Assembly (NCBI RefSeq): GCF_001647275.1
Contig: NZ_LRMM01000017.1
Span: forward strand, 23,041 to 87,040
From: Rufibacter ruber
GTDB lineage: Bacteria; Bacteroidota; Bacteroidia; Cytophagales; Hymenobacteraceae
Length of the DNA: 64,000 nt
Direction of reading: 5' to 3'
Part shown: positions 53,758-61,345 of the stretch, piece after piece
Layout: every line of letters begins with the position of its first letter
How positions within the stretch are numbered: position 1 is the first letter of the stretch
Position numbers and translations under genes: made by a program
The notes under the pieces: model-generated
What the model was told of the DNA's origin: nothing
Database searches by the model: none
What the model saw: the letters and a program-made list of their open reading frames with translations, nothing else

Positions 53758-53772
53758 CTCGCCAGAGGCGGG
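53758..53772. repeat. C repeat, single copy
   Basis: CTCGCCAGAGGCGGG, identical to the 15-mer in the 27.3-kb block, here without an inverted partner. Confidence 0.6.
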
Positions 53773-53879
53773 TAACGGCTTGACAAGAAGAAGCGGTTTA
53801 GCCCCTACTCAGCACTCAGGACTCAGAACTCAGGACTAACTTTGTATCTTTGCTTGACCACCCTTAGCCAATCTTTTCC

Positions 53880-55589
53880 GTGGAAAACAAAGAACTCATC
53901 CGTATGTTCCGGCTCACGGCTTCACTCATGGAGCTGCATGACGAGAACCCGTTCAAGATAAGATCCTATACCAGCGCCGTCATGGTGCTGGAGCGCCTAG
54001 AGCAGCCCATTCACCAGATGAGCCAATCACAACTGGAGAAGCTGGACGGTATTGGCAAAGGCATGGCCGCCAAGATTCTGGAAGCCGTGCAGACCGGCAG
54101 CCACGCAGACCTGAACCGCCTGCTGGAAACCACCCCCGAGGGCGTAGTGCAGATGCTCAGCATTAAAGGCATTGGCCCCAAGAAAATCAAAACCATCTGG
54201 AAAGACCTGGGTGTGGAAACCATTGAAGGGCTGCGGGAGGCGTGTGAGAAAAATGAGATCTCTAAGCTGAAAGGCTTCGGGGCGAAAACCCAGCAGACCA
54301 TTCTGGAGGGGCTGCAGTACACTGAGGCCAACAAAGGCAAACTGCTGTGGGCCGAGGCCGAGCCGCTGGCGCTGGATTTGCTCCAATTTCTGAAAAACAG
54401 GCCAGAAACGGCTTCCGCCGAAGTGGTGGGGGAGGTACGCCGCAACCTGGAAACCGTAGAGACCCTGCAGTTCCTGATCAGCCTGAAAGAAGACAGCCAC
54501 TGGCCGGCTTTCCTGCAGGAGTTGCCGGGGGTGACGCCGCTGGAAAACCTCTCCGGCCCCTTTGTGTGGCGGGGGGCGCATGACGCCTCAGGCGTGAAGC
54601 TGGAGGTGCGGCTGGTGCCGGAGCGGCGGTTTGCGAACCAGGTGTTCTTGTATTCGGCCAACCCGCACTGGCTGGGGCTGCCCGTGAATGAGAACGGCGA
54701 CACCCTCATGGCCGAAGCCTACGGCGAACCAGCCATTTCTGAAGAAGAAATCTTTCAGCGGGTCAGCCTGCCGTTCATTGCGCCGGAGCTAAGGGAAAGC
54801 GCGCGCGTGCTGGAGTTGGCCAAAGAAAACAAGCTGCCCGCCCTGCTCACAGACGCTGACCTGAAGGGTACGGTGCACAACCACAGCACCTACTCAGACG
54901 GGGCCCATACGCTGGAGCAGATGGCCGTGCATTGCCAGCAGCTGGGCTATGAGTACCTGGGCATCTGTGACCACTCCAAATCTGCCTACTACGCCAACGG
55001 CCTGCAGGAATTCAGGATCAAAGAGCAGCACAAAGAGATAGACCGCCTGAACCAGGAGCTGGGTCCGTTCAAAATCTTCAAAGGCATTGAGTCAGATATT
55101 CTAGCCGATGGTTCCTTAGACTATGACCCGGAGGTCTTAGCGTCTTTTGACTTCATTGTGGCTTCCATTCACAGCAACCTCAAAATGGACATCATCAAAG
55201 CCACCGACCGCCTGCTCACCGCCATTGCCAACCCGTACACCACCATGCTGGGGCACCCCACCGGCCGTCTGCTCCTGCGCCGCGAAGGCTACCCCATTGA
55301 CCACAAAGCCGTCATTGACGCCTGCGCCGAACACCAGGTGATCATTGAAATCAACGCCAATCCCTGGCGGTTAGACCTGGACTGGCGCTGGGTAGAGTAC
55401 GCCCTTAGCCAAAACGTGCTGCTCAGCATCAACCCAGACGCCCACAGCATGCGCGGCTACGAAGACATGCGCTACGGCGTGTTGGTAGGCCGAAAAGGCG
55501 GTTTAACAGCAGAGATGACCTTCAACGCCAAGAGCCGGGAGGAAGTGGAGTCGTACTTCGCGGAGCGGAAAAAGGCGAAGGGGATTTGA
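53880..55589 (+). CDS. polX: PolX-type protein: HhH, degenerate polymerase and PHP nuclease
   Basis: 569 residues, the normal PolX length, starting at GTG 53880 (ENKELIRMFRLTASLMELH). Helix-hairpin-helix motifs in 1-150 (LDGIGKGMAAKI, IKGIGPKKIKTIW), polymerase region at about 160-310, PHP domain at about 325-569. The palm motif that normally reads GDxD is E194-T195-L196-Q197 and the third Asp is E242, so polymerization looks lost. The PHP metal residues are present (VHNHSTYSDG, CDHSKS, KGIESDIL, ASIHSN, LGHPTGR, NPDAHS), so a 3'-5' exonuclease/phosphoesterase function in DNA repair is plausible. Residues 170-178 are encoded by a half Pal-like sequence. Confidence 0.9.
   Translation: MENKELIRMFRLTASLMELHDENPFKIRSYTSAVMVLERLEQPIHQMSQSQLEKLDGIGKGMAAKILEAVQTGSHADLNRLLETTPEGVVQMLSIKGIGPKKIKTIWKDLGVETIEGLREACEKNEISKLKGFGAKTQQTILEGLQYTEANKGKLLWAEAEPLALDLLQFLKNRPETASAEVVGEVRRNLETVETLQFLISLKEDSHWPAFLQELPGVTPLENLSGPFVWRGAHDASGVKLEVRLVPERRFANQVFLYSANPHWLGLPVNENGDTLMAEAYGEPAISEEEIFQRVSLPFIAPELRESARVLELAKENKLPALLTDADLKGTVHNHSTYSDGAHTLEQMAVHCQQLGYEYLGICDHSKSAYYANGLQEFRIKEQHKEIDRLNQELGPFKIFKGIESDILADGSLDYDPEVLASFDFIVASIHSNLKMDIIKATDRLLTAIANPYTTMLGHPTGRLLLRREGYPIDHKAVIDACAEHQVIIEINANPWRLDLDWRWVEYALSQNVLLSINPDAHSMRGYEDMRYGVLVGRKGGLTAEMTFNAKSREEVESYFAERKKAKGI
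54388..54411. repeat. Half Pal-like sequence inside polX
   Basis: TTCTGAAAAACAGGCC followed by AGAAACGG, in frame (FLKNRPETA). Seventeen bases are identical to the right arm of Pal19. No left arm is present. Confidence 0.4.
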
Positions 55590-55628
55590 GTTGTTCTGTA
55601 CGTCACAAACCTGAAGTCACACCTCCTG

Positions 55629-55712
55629 GTCATCTTGGAAAGATCTTGTGGGCGAACAGTAAAAACTGACTATCGCTGCTTTTTTGGTTTGCTTACAAGA
55701 TCTTTTTAATCA
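55629..55712. repeat. B repeat, copy 5, overlapping a gene end
   Basis: GTCATCTTGGAAAGATCTTG on the left with a weak right end (ACAAGATCTTTTTAATCA). The right end runs over the stop codon of the TonB-like gene at 55706-55708, so the repeat may have supplied that gene's end. Confidence 0.55.
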
Positions 55713-56545
55713 AAATCTACTTGGTCATATTCAGAAGGAACAATGGCTTTGAAAGTCGCTTTCCCATTAGTGATTTGAAACTCAAGGGTTCTTTTCACGA
55801 ACTGGGGGAGCCCTTTATCTACACCTGGTTTCCAGGCAGGCATTTGGCTAAGGGTTTCGGTGAGGTTTTCTTCAATGCCATGGCCAAGGTTTGACATGGT
55901 TTTGATTCTGGTAACCTTTCCGGCGGGTGTCACTATGAAAGATAGTTTTGCGGTGCCGCTTACTTTTTTCTGTGCCGCTGTTGCAGGAATTTTGTAGTGT
56001 TGCCTGATAAAGCTGGCCAGGGCTTTTTCACCTTTAGGAAATTCCGGGTTCTCCATTGTTCCCAGAAAGACACCTGCCTCATATGCTTCTTCATCATAGG
56101 CAAGTTCTATAAAGGGAGATTTCCCACGCAAAAAGCTAGGAATAGATCTTGGAGCGGGCACCCTGATAGGAACCGTGTATTTTACATTGACCGGTTCCCC
56201 GTCCTGCCTTCCTGGTTTCCACTGGGGCATTCCCTTTATAACATTCACTGCATTTTGGTCTACACGAGGATGAACCCTGTTTAAGTTCTGCACATCCTGT
56301 ACATACCCAAAATAATCTACCACAAACGTTACATAGATGGTAGCCAAAGTATCTGGTGAAGAAGCGTACCTAGGTAAGATAAAATTATCCCTGATGTAGT
56401 AGATCAATGAATCATTCCCACCCGGGAATTCAGGCATTTCCTCTACCGCAATATAAATTTTAGCATTGGAGTTCTCCCCGGTTTGAGCGAAAGCTGGAAA
56501 GGCAAAAAGGAGAAATAGAAGATAGAGGTAAATAGGCCGCCTCAT
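55706..56545 (-). CDS. TonB-like protein with two C-terminal-type domains
   Basis: 279 residues, signal peptide (YLYLLFLLFAFPAFAQ), then two TonB C-terminal-like modules, one from about 33 (EMPEFPGGNDSLIYYIR) and one from about 165 (FPKGEKALASFIRQHY). No membrane anchor or Pro-rich linker of real TonB, so it is more likely a periplasmic protein using the same fold. The first module is very close to the last two in the M56 sensor (VEEMPEFPGG / VEKMPEFPGG; GMPQWKPGRQDGEPVNVKYT). The stop codon lies within a B repeat. Confidence 0.87.
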   Translation of the reverse strand: MRRPIYLYLLFLLFAFPAFAQTGENSNAKIYIAVEEMPEFPGGNDSLIYYIRDNFILPRYASSPDTLATIYVTFVVDYFGYVQDVQNLNRVHPRVDQNAVNVIKGMPQWKPGRQDGEPVNVKYTVPIRVPAPRSIPSFLRGKSPFIELAYDEEAYEAGVFLGTMENPEFPKGEKALASFIRQHYKIPATAAQKKVSGTAKLSFIVTPAGKVTRIKTMSNLGHGIEENLTETLSQMPAWKPGVDKGLPQFVKRTLEFQITNGKATFKAIVPSEYDQVDFD

Positions 56546-56593
56546 AGGTAAGAAATGAAGAAATTGATTTATTCGACCAAGATACTCAAATTG

Positions 56594-56645
56594 CCTTTCC
56601 TGTTTTTCAGCTACTTTTAAGAAAATAGCTTAAAAACAGGAAAGG
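56594..56645. repeat. Pal26 element, long arms
   Basis: CCTTTCCTGTTTTTCAGC on the left, AGCTTAAAAACAGGAAAGG on the right, with 20-bp arms containing a few mismatches. It is another divergent-gap copy, with a different inner sequence (CTACTTTT). Confidence 0.7.
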
Positions 56646-56726
56646 TATAAGATGTGCTACTATCGCAACAGGAATCAACATCATGGGCACTTCGTACAAA
56701 TAGAAAAACAGTAACTGTGAATTGCC

Positions 56727-57050
56727 ATGGCCAACCCCTCACCCCGCCTCACCTCCTTCAAAGAGTTCTACCTGTTCTACCTCTCAGAGCACCAGAACAC
56801 CACCAGCCGGGTGCTGCATTTTACCGGAACCGGCTTGCTTCTGATACTGCTCATAGCGGCGTTGGTATTGGGGCGGTATGCGTGGCTGTGGGGGTTGCCG
56901 GTGATTGGCTACGGGTTTGCGTGGGTGGGGCACTTCTTCTTTGAGAAAAATAGGCCGGCCACGTTCCAATACCCGCTCTACAGTCTGGCGTCAGATTTTG
57001 TGCTGTTTTTCCAGTTGCTGATTGGTAAGCAAAAGTTCAGGTCTAAATAG
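56727..57050 (+). CDS. DUF962/Mpo1-like membrane protein
   Basis: 107 residues with the Mpo1/YGL010w pattern: FKEFYLFYLSEHQNTTSR, two to three membrane helices, VGHFFFEKNRPATFQYPLYS. The yeast member is a dioxygenase acting on 2-hydroxy fatty acids; the H, HFF and Glu residues thought to bind iron are present (EHQN, GHFFFE). Activity of bacterial members is inferred. Convergent with the sugar dehydrogenase gene. Confidence 0.88.
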   Translation: MANPSPRLTSFKEFYLFYLSEHQNTTSRVLHFTGTGLLLILLIAALVLGRYAWLWGLPVIGYGFAWVGHFFFEKNRPATFQYPLYSLASDFVLFFQLLIGKQKFRSK

Positions 57051-57059
57051 TGCCAAAAG

Positions 57060-57099
57060 CCATTTTCAACCTGTTTTTCAGAAAACAGGCCGAAAACGG
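57060..57099. repeat. Pal27 palindromic element
   Basis: CCATTTTCAACCTGTTTTTC faces GAAAACAGGCCGAAAACGG, with mismatches. It fills the 54-bp convergent gap. Confidence 0.7.
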
Positions 57100-57104
57100 A
57101 AAAC

Positions 57105-58706
57105 TCATTCTATTCTTCTTTTCTTAGCTGGCCGAACCGCTTCTTTGGTGCCCGCTGGTTTCCGGTCTACCGGAAGGGGGGCGGTAGCGCCTTTCCCTGA
57201 TTTCCCGCCTCTCAGGTACGTGAATTCCAGAATCGCCCCGCGGTACTGGTTGCCTTTGGGGTCTTCGCCCGAGGGGCCGGAAGTGACCGAGGAGCTGTCT
57301 ACGGCCAGATAGATTTTTTTACCGTCTGGGGAGAGGGCCAGATCGCGGTAGCGGGTTTGGGATTGATGGAAGTAAGAGAGGGTGTCACCTGTCACGGCGG
57401 TGCCCGAAGCATTGAGTTTTACCCTGATCAGTTTCCCGGTTTTAAGGGTGGGAATGAGCAGCGAGTTCTGCCAGCCGGGTATGGCCGAGGCCGTATACAC
57501 CTCAATGCTGCTGGGCGCATCTGACGGCCACTCCGGCGAGGCCTTCCCCCCGCTTCGCTCCTGCTCCAGAATGCGCTGGAGGAAAGCGTTTGAGTGGGGG
57601 TAGAGACTGAGAAGAGGATCTCGGTAGGTGTCTTTCCCAATGGCCGCCGCATTGGCGTTCTCACTGGTGATGGTGGGGTAGGTGGTGTGCCATTCGCCGG
57701 GAAGGTGGGAGTGGCTGCTCACACCCGCCGCCAAGCCGTTGTAGTTGTTGTCATTGTACCCAATAATAAGCGGGTGGCCGTAGTTCTTGCCTTTCTCTAG
57801 CAGGTTGATCTCGTCGTCTGAGAAAGGGCCGTGTTCACTGGTGTAAATCTGGCCAACTCCCCCAATTTCGGCGTACGCCAGGCCTTGGGCGTTGCGGTGG
57901 CCGTAGGTCCAGACGGCGTTCTGCTTCCCTGGTTTGGTAAACGGATTGTCATTGGGGATCCAGCGGTCAAAGCCGCCTCGGTCCCTGTCTGGCTCCAGGT
58001 TGAACCGAAGCACTTTCCCTTCATAGCTGCTGATCTGCTGCGCATGGTTGGGGCGGCCTACATTTTTAAATTGCCCGGCGCCCATGTCGCCCACGGTGTA
58101 AAATAAGAAGTGCTTTCCGTTCACGGGGGCAATGAGTAGCCGGCCAGAGTTGTGGTCATTGCTGCCGGGTATGCTGTCACAGAGAATTGTGGGGTTTGCC
58201 AGTTTCTGTGCCTTCTGGTCATAGTCATACCGCACCACCCTCATGGTGAAATGGCAGCCGCCAAAGTTGGGGTCACAGCCATCGCCCGGCTGGTTGGCCC
58301 CCGCGAAACGGTAGGCGTAGGCAAGGTACACATACGGTTTTCCGGTGAGCAGCTGCGGGTGCAGGGCTAGACCCATCAACCCGCCCTGCGGCCAGGGCTT
58401 GCCCCCGTCCAGGCTGTCTGGGACCTTGTCATACCGGGGGAAGTTTTTGGCGTTGTTCAGGTCCAGCAGTACGGTTTGAGCGCCGGTGGCAGGATTGATC
58501 CGGTTTACCCGGTACCCTTTTGCCTCTGTGACCCACAGGTGCTGGTCCGGCCCGTACGTCACCTCCCAGGGGTCGCTGAGGTGAGCCTTGACTACCCGCA
58601 CCATGAAGACTTCTCCCTTGGGGCCCGTTACCTGTTGGGCTTTGGTGGCCCGGGGGAAGCAGGCGAAAATGAATAAACTTACGAGAAGAAAAAGTGAGCG
58701 GGCCAT
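57105..58706 (-). CDS. PQQ-dependent sugar dehydrogenase-like protein
   Basis: Secreted beta-propeller of the soluble glucose/aldose sugar dehydrogenase family (GSDH), which oxidises sugars with pyrroloquinoline quinone. 533 residues with a signal peptide (FLLVSLFIFACFPRATKA), opening VVKAHLSDPWEVTYGPDQHLWVTE, and later GHRNAQGLAYAEIG and SEHGPFSDDEINLLEKGKNYG, the cofactor/calcium region. The C-terminus is Lys-rich and low in complexity. No PQQ synthesis genes in the window, so cofactor supply is unknown. Next to an AraC regulator transcribed in the same direction 88 bp upstream. Confidence 0.88.
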   Translation of the reverse strand: MARSLFLLVSLFIFACFPRATKAQQVTGPKGEVFMVRVVKAHLSDPWEVTYGPDQHLWVTEAKGYRVNRINPATGAQTVLLDLNNAKNFPRYDKVPDSLDGGKPWPQGGLMGLALHPQLLTGKPYVYLAYAYRFAGANQPGDGCDPNFGGCHFTMRVVRYDYDQKAQKLANPTILCDSIPGSNDHNSGRLLIAPVNGKHFLFYTVGDMGAGQFKNVGRPNHAQQISSYEGKVLRFNLEPDRDRGGFDRWIPNDNPFTKPGKQNAVWTYGHRNAQGLAYAEIGGVGQIYTSEHGPFSDDEINLLEKGKNYGHPLIIGYNDNNYNGLAAGVSSHSHLPGEWHTTYPTITSENANAAAIGKDTYRDPLLSLYPHSNAFLQRILEQERSGGKASPEWPSDAPSSIEVYTASAIPGWQNSLLIPTLKTGKLIRVKLNASGTAVTGDTLSYFHQSQTRYRDLALSPDGKKIYLAVDSSSVTSGPSGEDPKGNQYRGAILEFTYLRGGKSGKGATAPLPVDRKPAGTKEAVRPAKKRRIE

Positions 58707-58793
58707 GGGGACAAATGCTGGATACCGGTTCTTTAAACCGCCGCCCGCGGTAATTGGTTGTTCAAAACCAGAAATGGCGGGCAGAATCAGTAT

Positions 58794-59665
58794 TTACCCC
58801 TGCCGCCGGAACTGCTCAGGGGTGCGCCCTGCCTCTTTCTTGAAAAACCGGCTGAAATAGGAATTGTCTTCAAACCCCAGGGCCTGCGCCACCTGTGCAA
58901 TGTTGAGGTGCGGCGAATGGATGAGCAACCGCTTGGCTTCCAGTACCAGCCGCTCCTGCAGTAAATCTGAGGTGGTTTTGCCCAGGTTCTCTTTGCAGAG
59001 CTCGTTCAGGTACTTAGCGGTGAGATGCAGGGCCTGGGCGTAGAACGAAACGGGGCGGTGCTCCCGGTAATGCCGCTCCACCAGCGTCTCCAGCTGGTAC
59101 AGCTGGAAGGGCCATGTGGTGCTGCCAGACAGAGGGGACTGGCTGGGGTACAGGCGCAAGAGCTGGATCAAAAGCAGGTGCAGGTAGCTTTTCAGGGCGT
59201 CTGTCTGCAGTGGCTGGGGCGTCTGGTATTCTTGCAGCAGGTTCTGAAAAAGCTGCTCAACGGGGGCGGCTTCTGCCGCCGAAAGGGTGACCAACGGCAG
59301 TTGTTGCCAGGCCCTGAAGAACGGAAACTGTCTCAGTTTCTCTGTTTCCTGCCCGTTGGGGAAAAACTCCGGTGAAAAGAACAGCAACGTACCTGCGTGT
59401 CTGGGGCCAGGTCCCAGGCGTGCACCTGGCCGGGCGTTAGAAAGAAAACGGTGTGCGGTTGTATGGGGTACTCGGTGAAATCAATGGTGTGGGTACCCCG
59501 GCCCTGCCGGAGATAGAGCAACAGGTAAAAGTCGTGCTTGTGCGGGGCCTGCACAAAGGCGTGCTTCTGCCGGTGGGTCTGCAGGTCTACCACGTGAAAG
59601 CCCTGGGTCAGGGCGCGGGCGGCGGTAAAATCAGGAATACGGTAGACAGGGAGTTTTTCGGGCAT
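58794..59665 (-). pseudogene. AraC-family regulator with cupin domain, frameshifted
   Basis: Two fragments of one transcriptional activator. The N-terminal cupin part (from ATG 59665, MPEKLPVYRIPDF) has PHKHDFYLLLYLRQGRG and HTVFFLTPGQVHAWDLAPDTQ; the C-terminal part (to 58794) has two helix-turn-helix motifs (YAQALHLTAKYLNELCK, LNIAQVAQALGFEDNSYFSRFFKKEAG). The switch is near 59391: CAGGTACG, where CAGGGTACG would keep the frame as QGTLLFFSPEFF. One missing G gives 290 residues, a normal length. Neighbour of the sugar dehydrogenase, which it might control. Confidence 0.87.
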
Positions 59666-59736
59666 ACGCCAAGCGGTGTGCGCCGCGCTGGTTTCGCCCG
59701 AAATTACCAAAAATAGCCTATAAACAGCAACTTTGG

Positions 59737-60141
59737 TTAATGCCCCCGCGCCTGCGGACTGCTGGCGGCGGTGGGGTTGTAGCTGATGAAGATGTTAATC
59801 CAGATGGCCCGGGAAAGTTTGAAAATGGCCGGCAGAAAGAGCACCAGGCTCAACACCAGGGCCGCCATGAGGGACCAAAGGGTTACTTCGCCTGAGTAGA
59901 GCATCATGAGCACCACAAACGCAAGGGTAGGGGCGGTGGTGAGGCCGTAGCTCACGTACATGGCGCCGTAGTAATAGCCCGGCTCCGGCTCGTACACCTG
60001 CTGGCACACAGAGCAATGGTCTTTCATCTGCGAGAACCTGCTCCAGCTCAGGAGGTTGTTGTTCTCAAATAAATCGCCTTCGTGGCAGCGGGGGCATTTG
60101 AGTTTGGCAATGCTGTATAGTTTAGAACCTTTCCCTAACAT
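59737..60141 (-). CDS. DUF983 zinc-ribbon membrane protein
   Basis: 134 residues. N-terminal paired cysteines (LKCPRCHEGDLFE and HCSVCQQVYEPEPGYYYG) form a zinc ribbon, followed by two membrane helices (TAPTLAFVVLMMLYSG and LMAALVLSLVLFLPAIF). Function of DUF983 is unknown. Single gene; a TACCTTTG box lies at 60166-60173 on the minus strand. Confidence 0.87.
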   Translation of the reverse strand: MLGKGSKLYSIAKLKCPRCHEGDLFENNNLLSWSRFSQMKDHCSVCQQVYEPEPGYYYGAMYVSYGLTTAPTLAFVVLMMLYSGEVTLWSLMAALVLSLVLFLPAIFKLSRAIWINIFISYNPTAASSPQARGH

Positions 60142-60268
60142 GGCTTCCGGTGGTTAAGTCTACTACAAAGGTACGTGCCGCAGGCAGATTGGGATAGGAC
60201 AAATGACGGTTGTTGCGGTGATTTTAGTAGAGACCAGGCACCGCCTTGTCTCTTACGCATTGAAGATA

Positions 60269-60294
60269 ACTCCCCTCCCGGGAAGGGTTGGGGT
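60269..60294. repeat. E repeat, copy 1
   Basis: ACTCCCCTCCCGGGAAGGG followed by TTGGGGT. Same general design as the copies at 60942 and 61013; the CTCCC and GGGAAG arms pair. Confidence 0.6.
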
Positions 60295-60470
60295 GCTTGC
60301 AGCTGGTTCTCCTTATTTTGTTCTATAGCAGCTTTTGTTCCTGTTGAACCTACCCTACAACGTCTTCCTGATCCTGCCGAGGGAACTTTTACCTTAAATT
60401 ACCTTTTGCTCCCATTCCCGTTCCTGCCAAGCCTTTGACTGCAGTTGCTTTCTGCCTGCGTTTGTCACGT

Positions 60471-60556
60471 TGATTCTTGATGCTCAACCTAACCAAAAGA
60501 ATCAAGAAGCCCCTGACTCGCTGCCGCTCAAACAGGAGGGGCTTCATTTAATTTCG
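60471..60556. repeat. Bacteroidota-type GCCCCTGACTCGC repeat
   Basis: TTGATTCTTGATGC, then CCAAAAGAATCAA, then GAAGCCCCTGACTCGCTGCC and AGGGGCTTCAT; short arms TTGATTCTT / AAGAATCAA and AAGCCCCT / AGGGGCTT. It resembles an intergenic repeat I associate with Bacteroidota genomes, from memory rather than a search. Confidence 0.45.
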
Positions 60557-60751
60557 CACCTGGATACCGCTATTTTTTCATAGCTGCTGTGGCCATTACG
60601 GTTTTGAACCGTCTGTCCGTGCTCCCGCTAAGCTCCTCGGCGCCTGCGGCTTCTGCGTCGCCCGCTCCCGCAGGCACTGATGAGGAGGTATAAGGGTCTG
60701 CGGTAATTCTTAGGTACAATTAACTGGTGGTGCAGTTGGTGGGGCTTCTGT

Positions 60752-60792
60752 TCTGTTTCGGGCCTGTTTTCCAGAAAACAGACCCAAAACGC
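60752..60792. repeat. Pal28 palindromic element
   Basis: TCTGTTTCGGGCCTGTTTTC faces GAAAACAGACCCAAAACGC. It lies alone within the large gap. Confidence 0.75.
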
Positions 60793-60941
60793 AAACTAGC
60801 TTTTAGGGCGCTGTTCTTCTGCTATTCCTACTACTCCTTCTTTTCCAATACCCCATTCCCCACTGACTGCAGCTTTCTCAGTAACTCTCTGTTTCCCACT
60901 AAGGCGCGGAAGTTACTTCCGTGCCTTACATCAATAGCAGA

Positions 60942-60971
60942 TACTCCCCCTTAGAAGGGGGCGAAGGGGGA
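60942..60971. repeat. E repeat, copy 2
   Basis: TACTCCCCCTTAGAAGGGGG followed by CGAAGGGGGATG. The CCCCCTT / AAGGGGG arms are exact. Confidence 0.65.
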
Positions 60972-61012
60972 TGTTTACACCTGCTGATCCACGCATGCCT
61001 GATTACTCCCCT

Positions 61013-61032
61013 CCCTGGAGGGGTAGGGGTAT
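61013..61032. repeat. E repeat, copy 3
   Basis: TTACTCCCCTCCCTGGAGGG followed by GTAGGGGTAT. CCCTCC and GGAGGGG pair. Confidence 0.6.
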
Positions 61033-61064
61033 TCTCACGCATAGCTGATCTCCCCGCGGCTCCC

Positions 61065-61118
61065 GGCGAGTCTGGAGACTCGCACCATCCTTGGCACGAG
61101 ACAGCAGTCTCGCGCCAG
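61065..61118. repeat. D repeat, two dyads
   Basis: GCGAGTCTGGAGACTCGC and, 12 bp on, ACGAGACAGCAGTCTCGCGCC. They match the dyads and CTCGCGCCAG end of the array at 37.4 kb. Confidence 0.65.
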
Positions 61119-61230
61119 TTGCCTGACTCAACCGCATCAGTAATCCACCATCAGCCATTTCCAAAGACACCGTGGTGATCGCAGCTGCTGTGAACGTTTG
61201 GGCAAGTTTCATTCTCCAACCCCGGCTTTT

Positions 61231-61270
61231 GCGTTTTTCGCCTGTTTTGGCCAAAACAGGCCGAAAACAC
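61231..61270. repeat. Pal29 palindromic element
   Basis: GCGTTTTTCGCCTGTTTTGG faces CCAAAACAGGCCGAAAACAC. It lies 75 bp past the stop codon of the TonB-dependent receptor gene. Confidence 0.75.
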
Positions 61271-61345
61271 GGCCCCTCAACTATCAAAGCTGAGGGACCG
61301 TTGCGAGCAAAAGTGCAGGGCCAGAAGTTGGTAGCCACGCTAAGG

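Larger units (their letters stand above)
53559..53879. other. Divergent gap before polX
   Basis: 321 bp with Pal25, a C repeat 15-mer (53758-53772) and, just before polX, TAACTTTGTATCTTTG, two successive -7 boxes (53837-53844 and 53845-53852), neither with a TTTG at the -33 distance. An imperfect repeat ACTCAGGACTCAGAACTCAGGACT lies at about 53813-53836 (text broken for length). Confidence 0.45.
60142..61345. other. 1.2-kb gene-free, repeat-rich region
   Basis: The largest gap of the window. In order: a TACCTTTG box (60166-60173), an E-type CTCCCCTCC repeat (60269-60294), a repeat of the GAAGCCCCTGACTCGC type (60471-60556), a dyad CCTCGGCGCCTGCGG / CCGCAGGCAC (about 60635-60685), Pal28, a hairpin AAGGCGCGGAAGT / ACTTCCGTGCCTT (60901-60927), two more E repeats (60942-60971 and 61013-61032), two D dyads (61065-61118) and Pal29. 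No gene, transposase or RNA was recognised. Confidence 0.6.
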
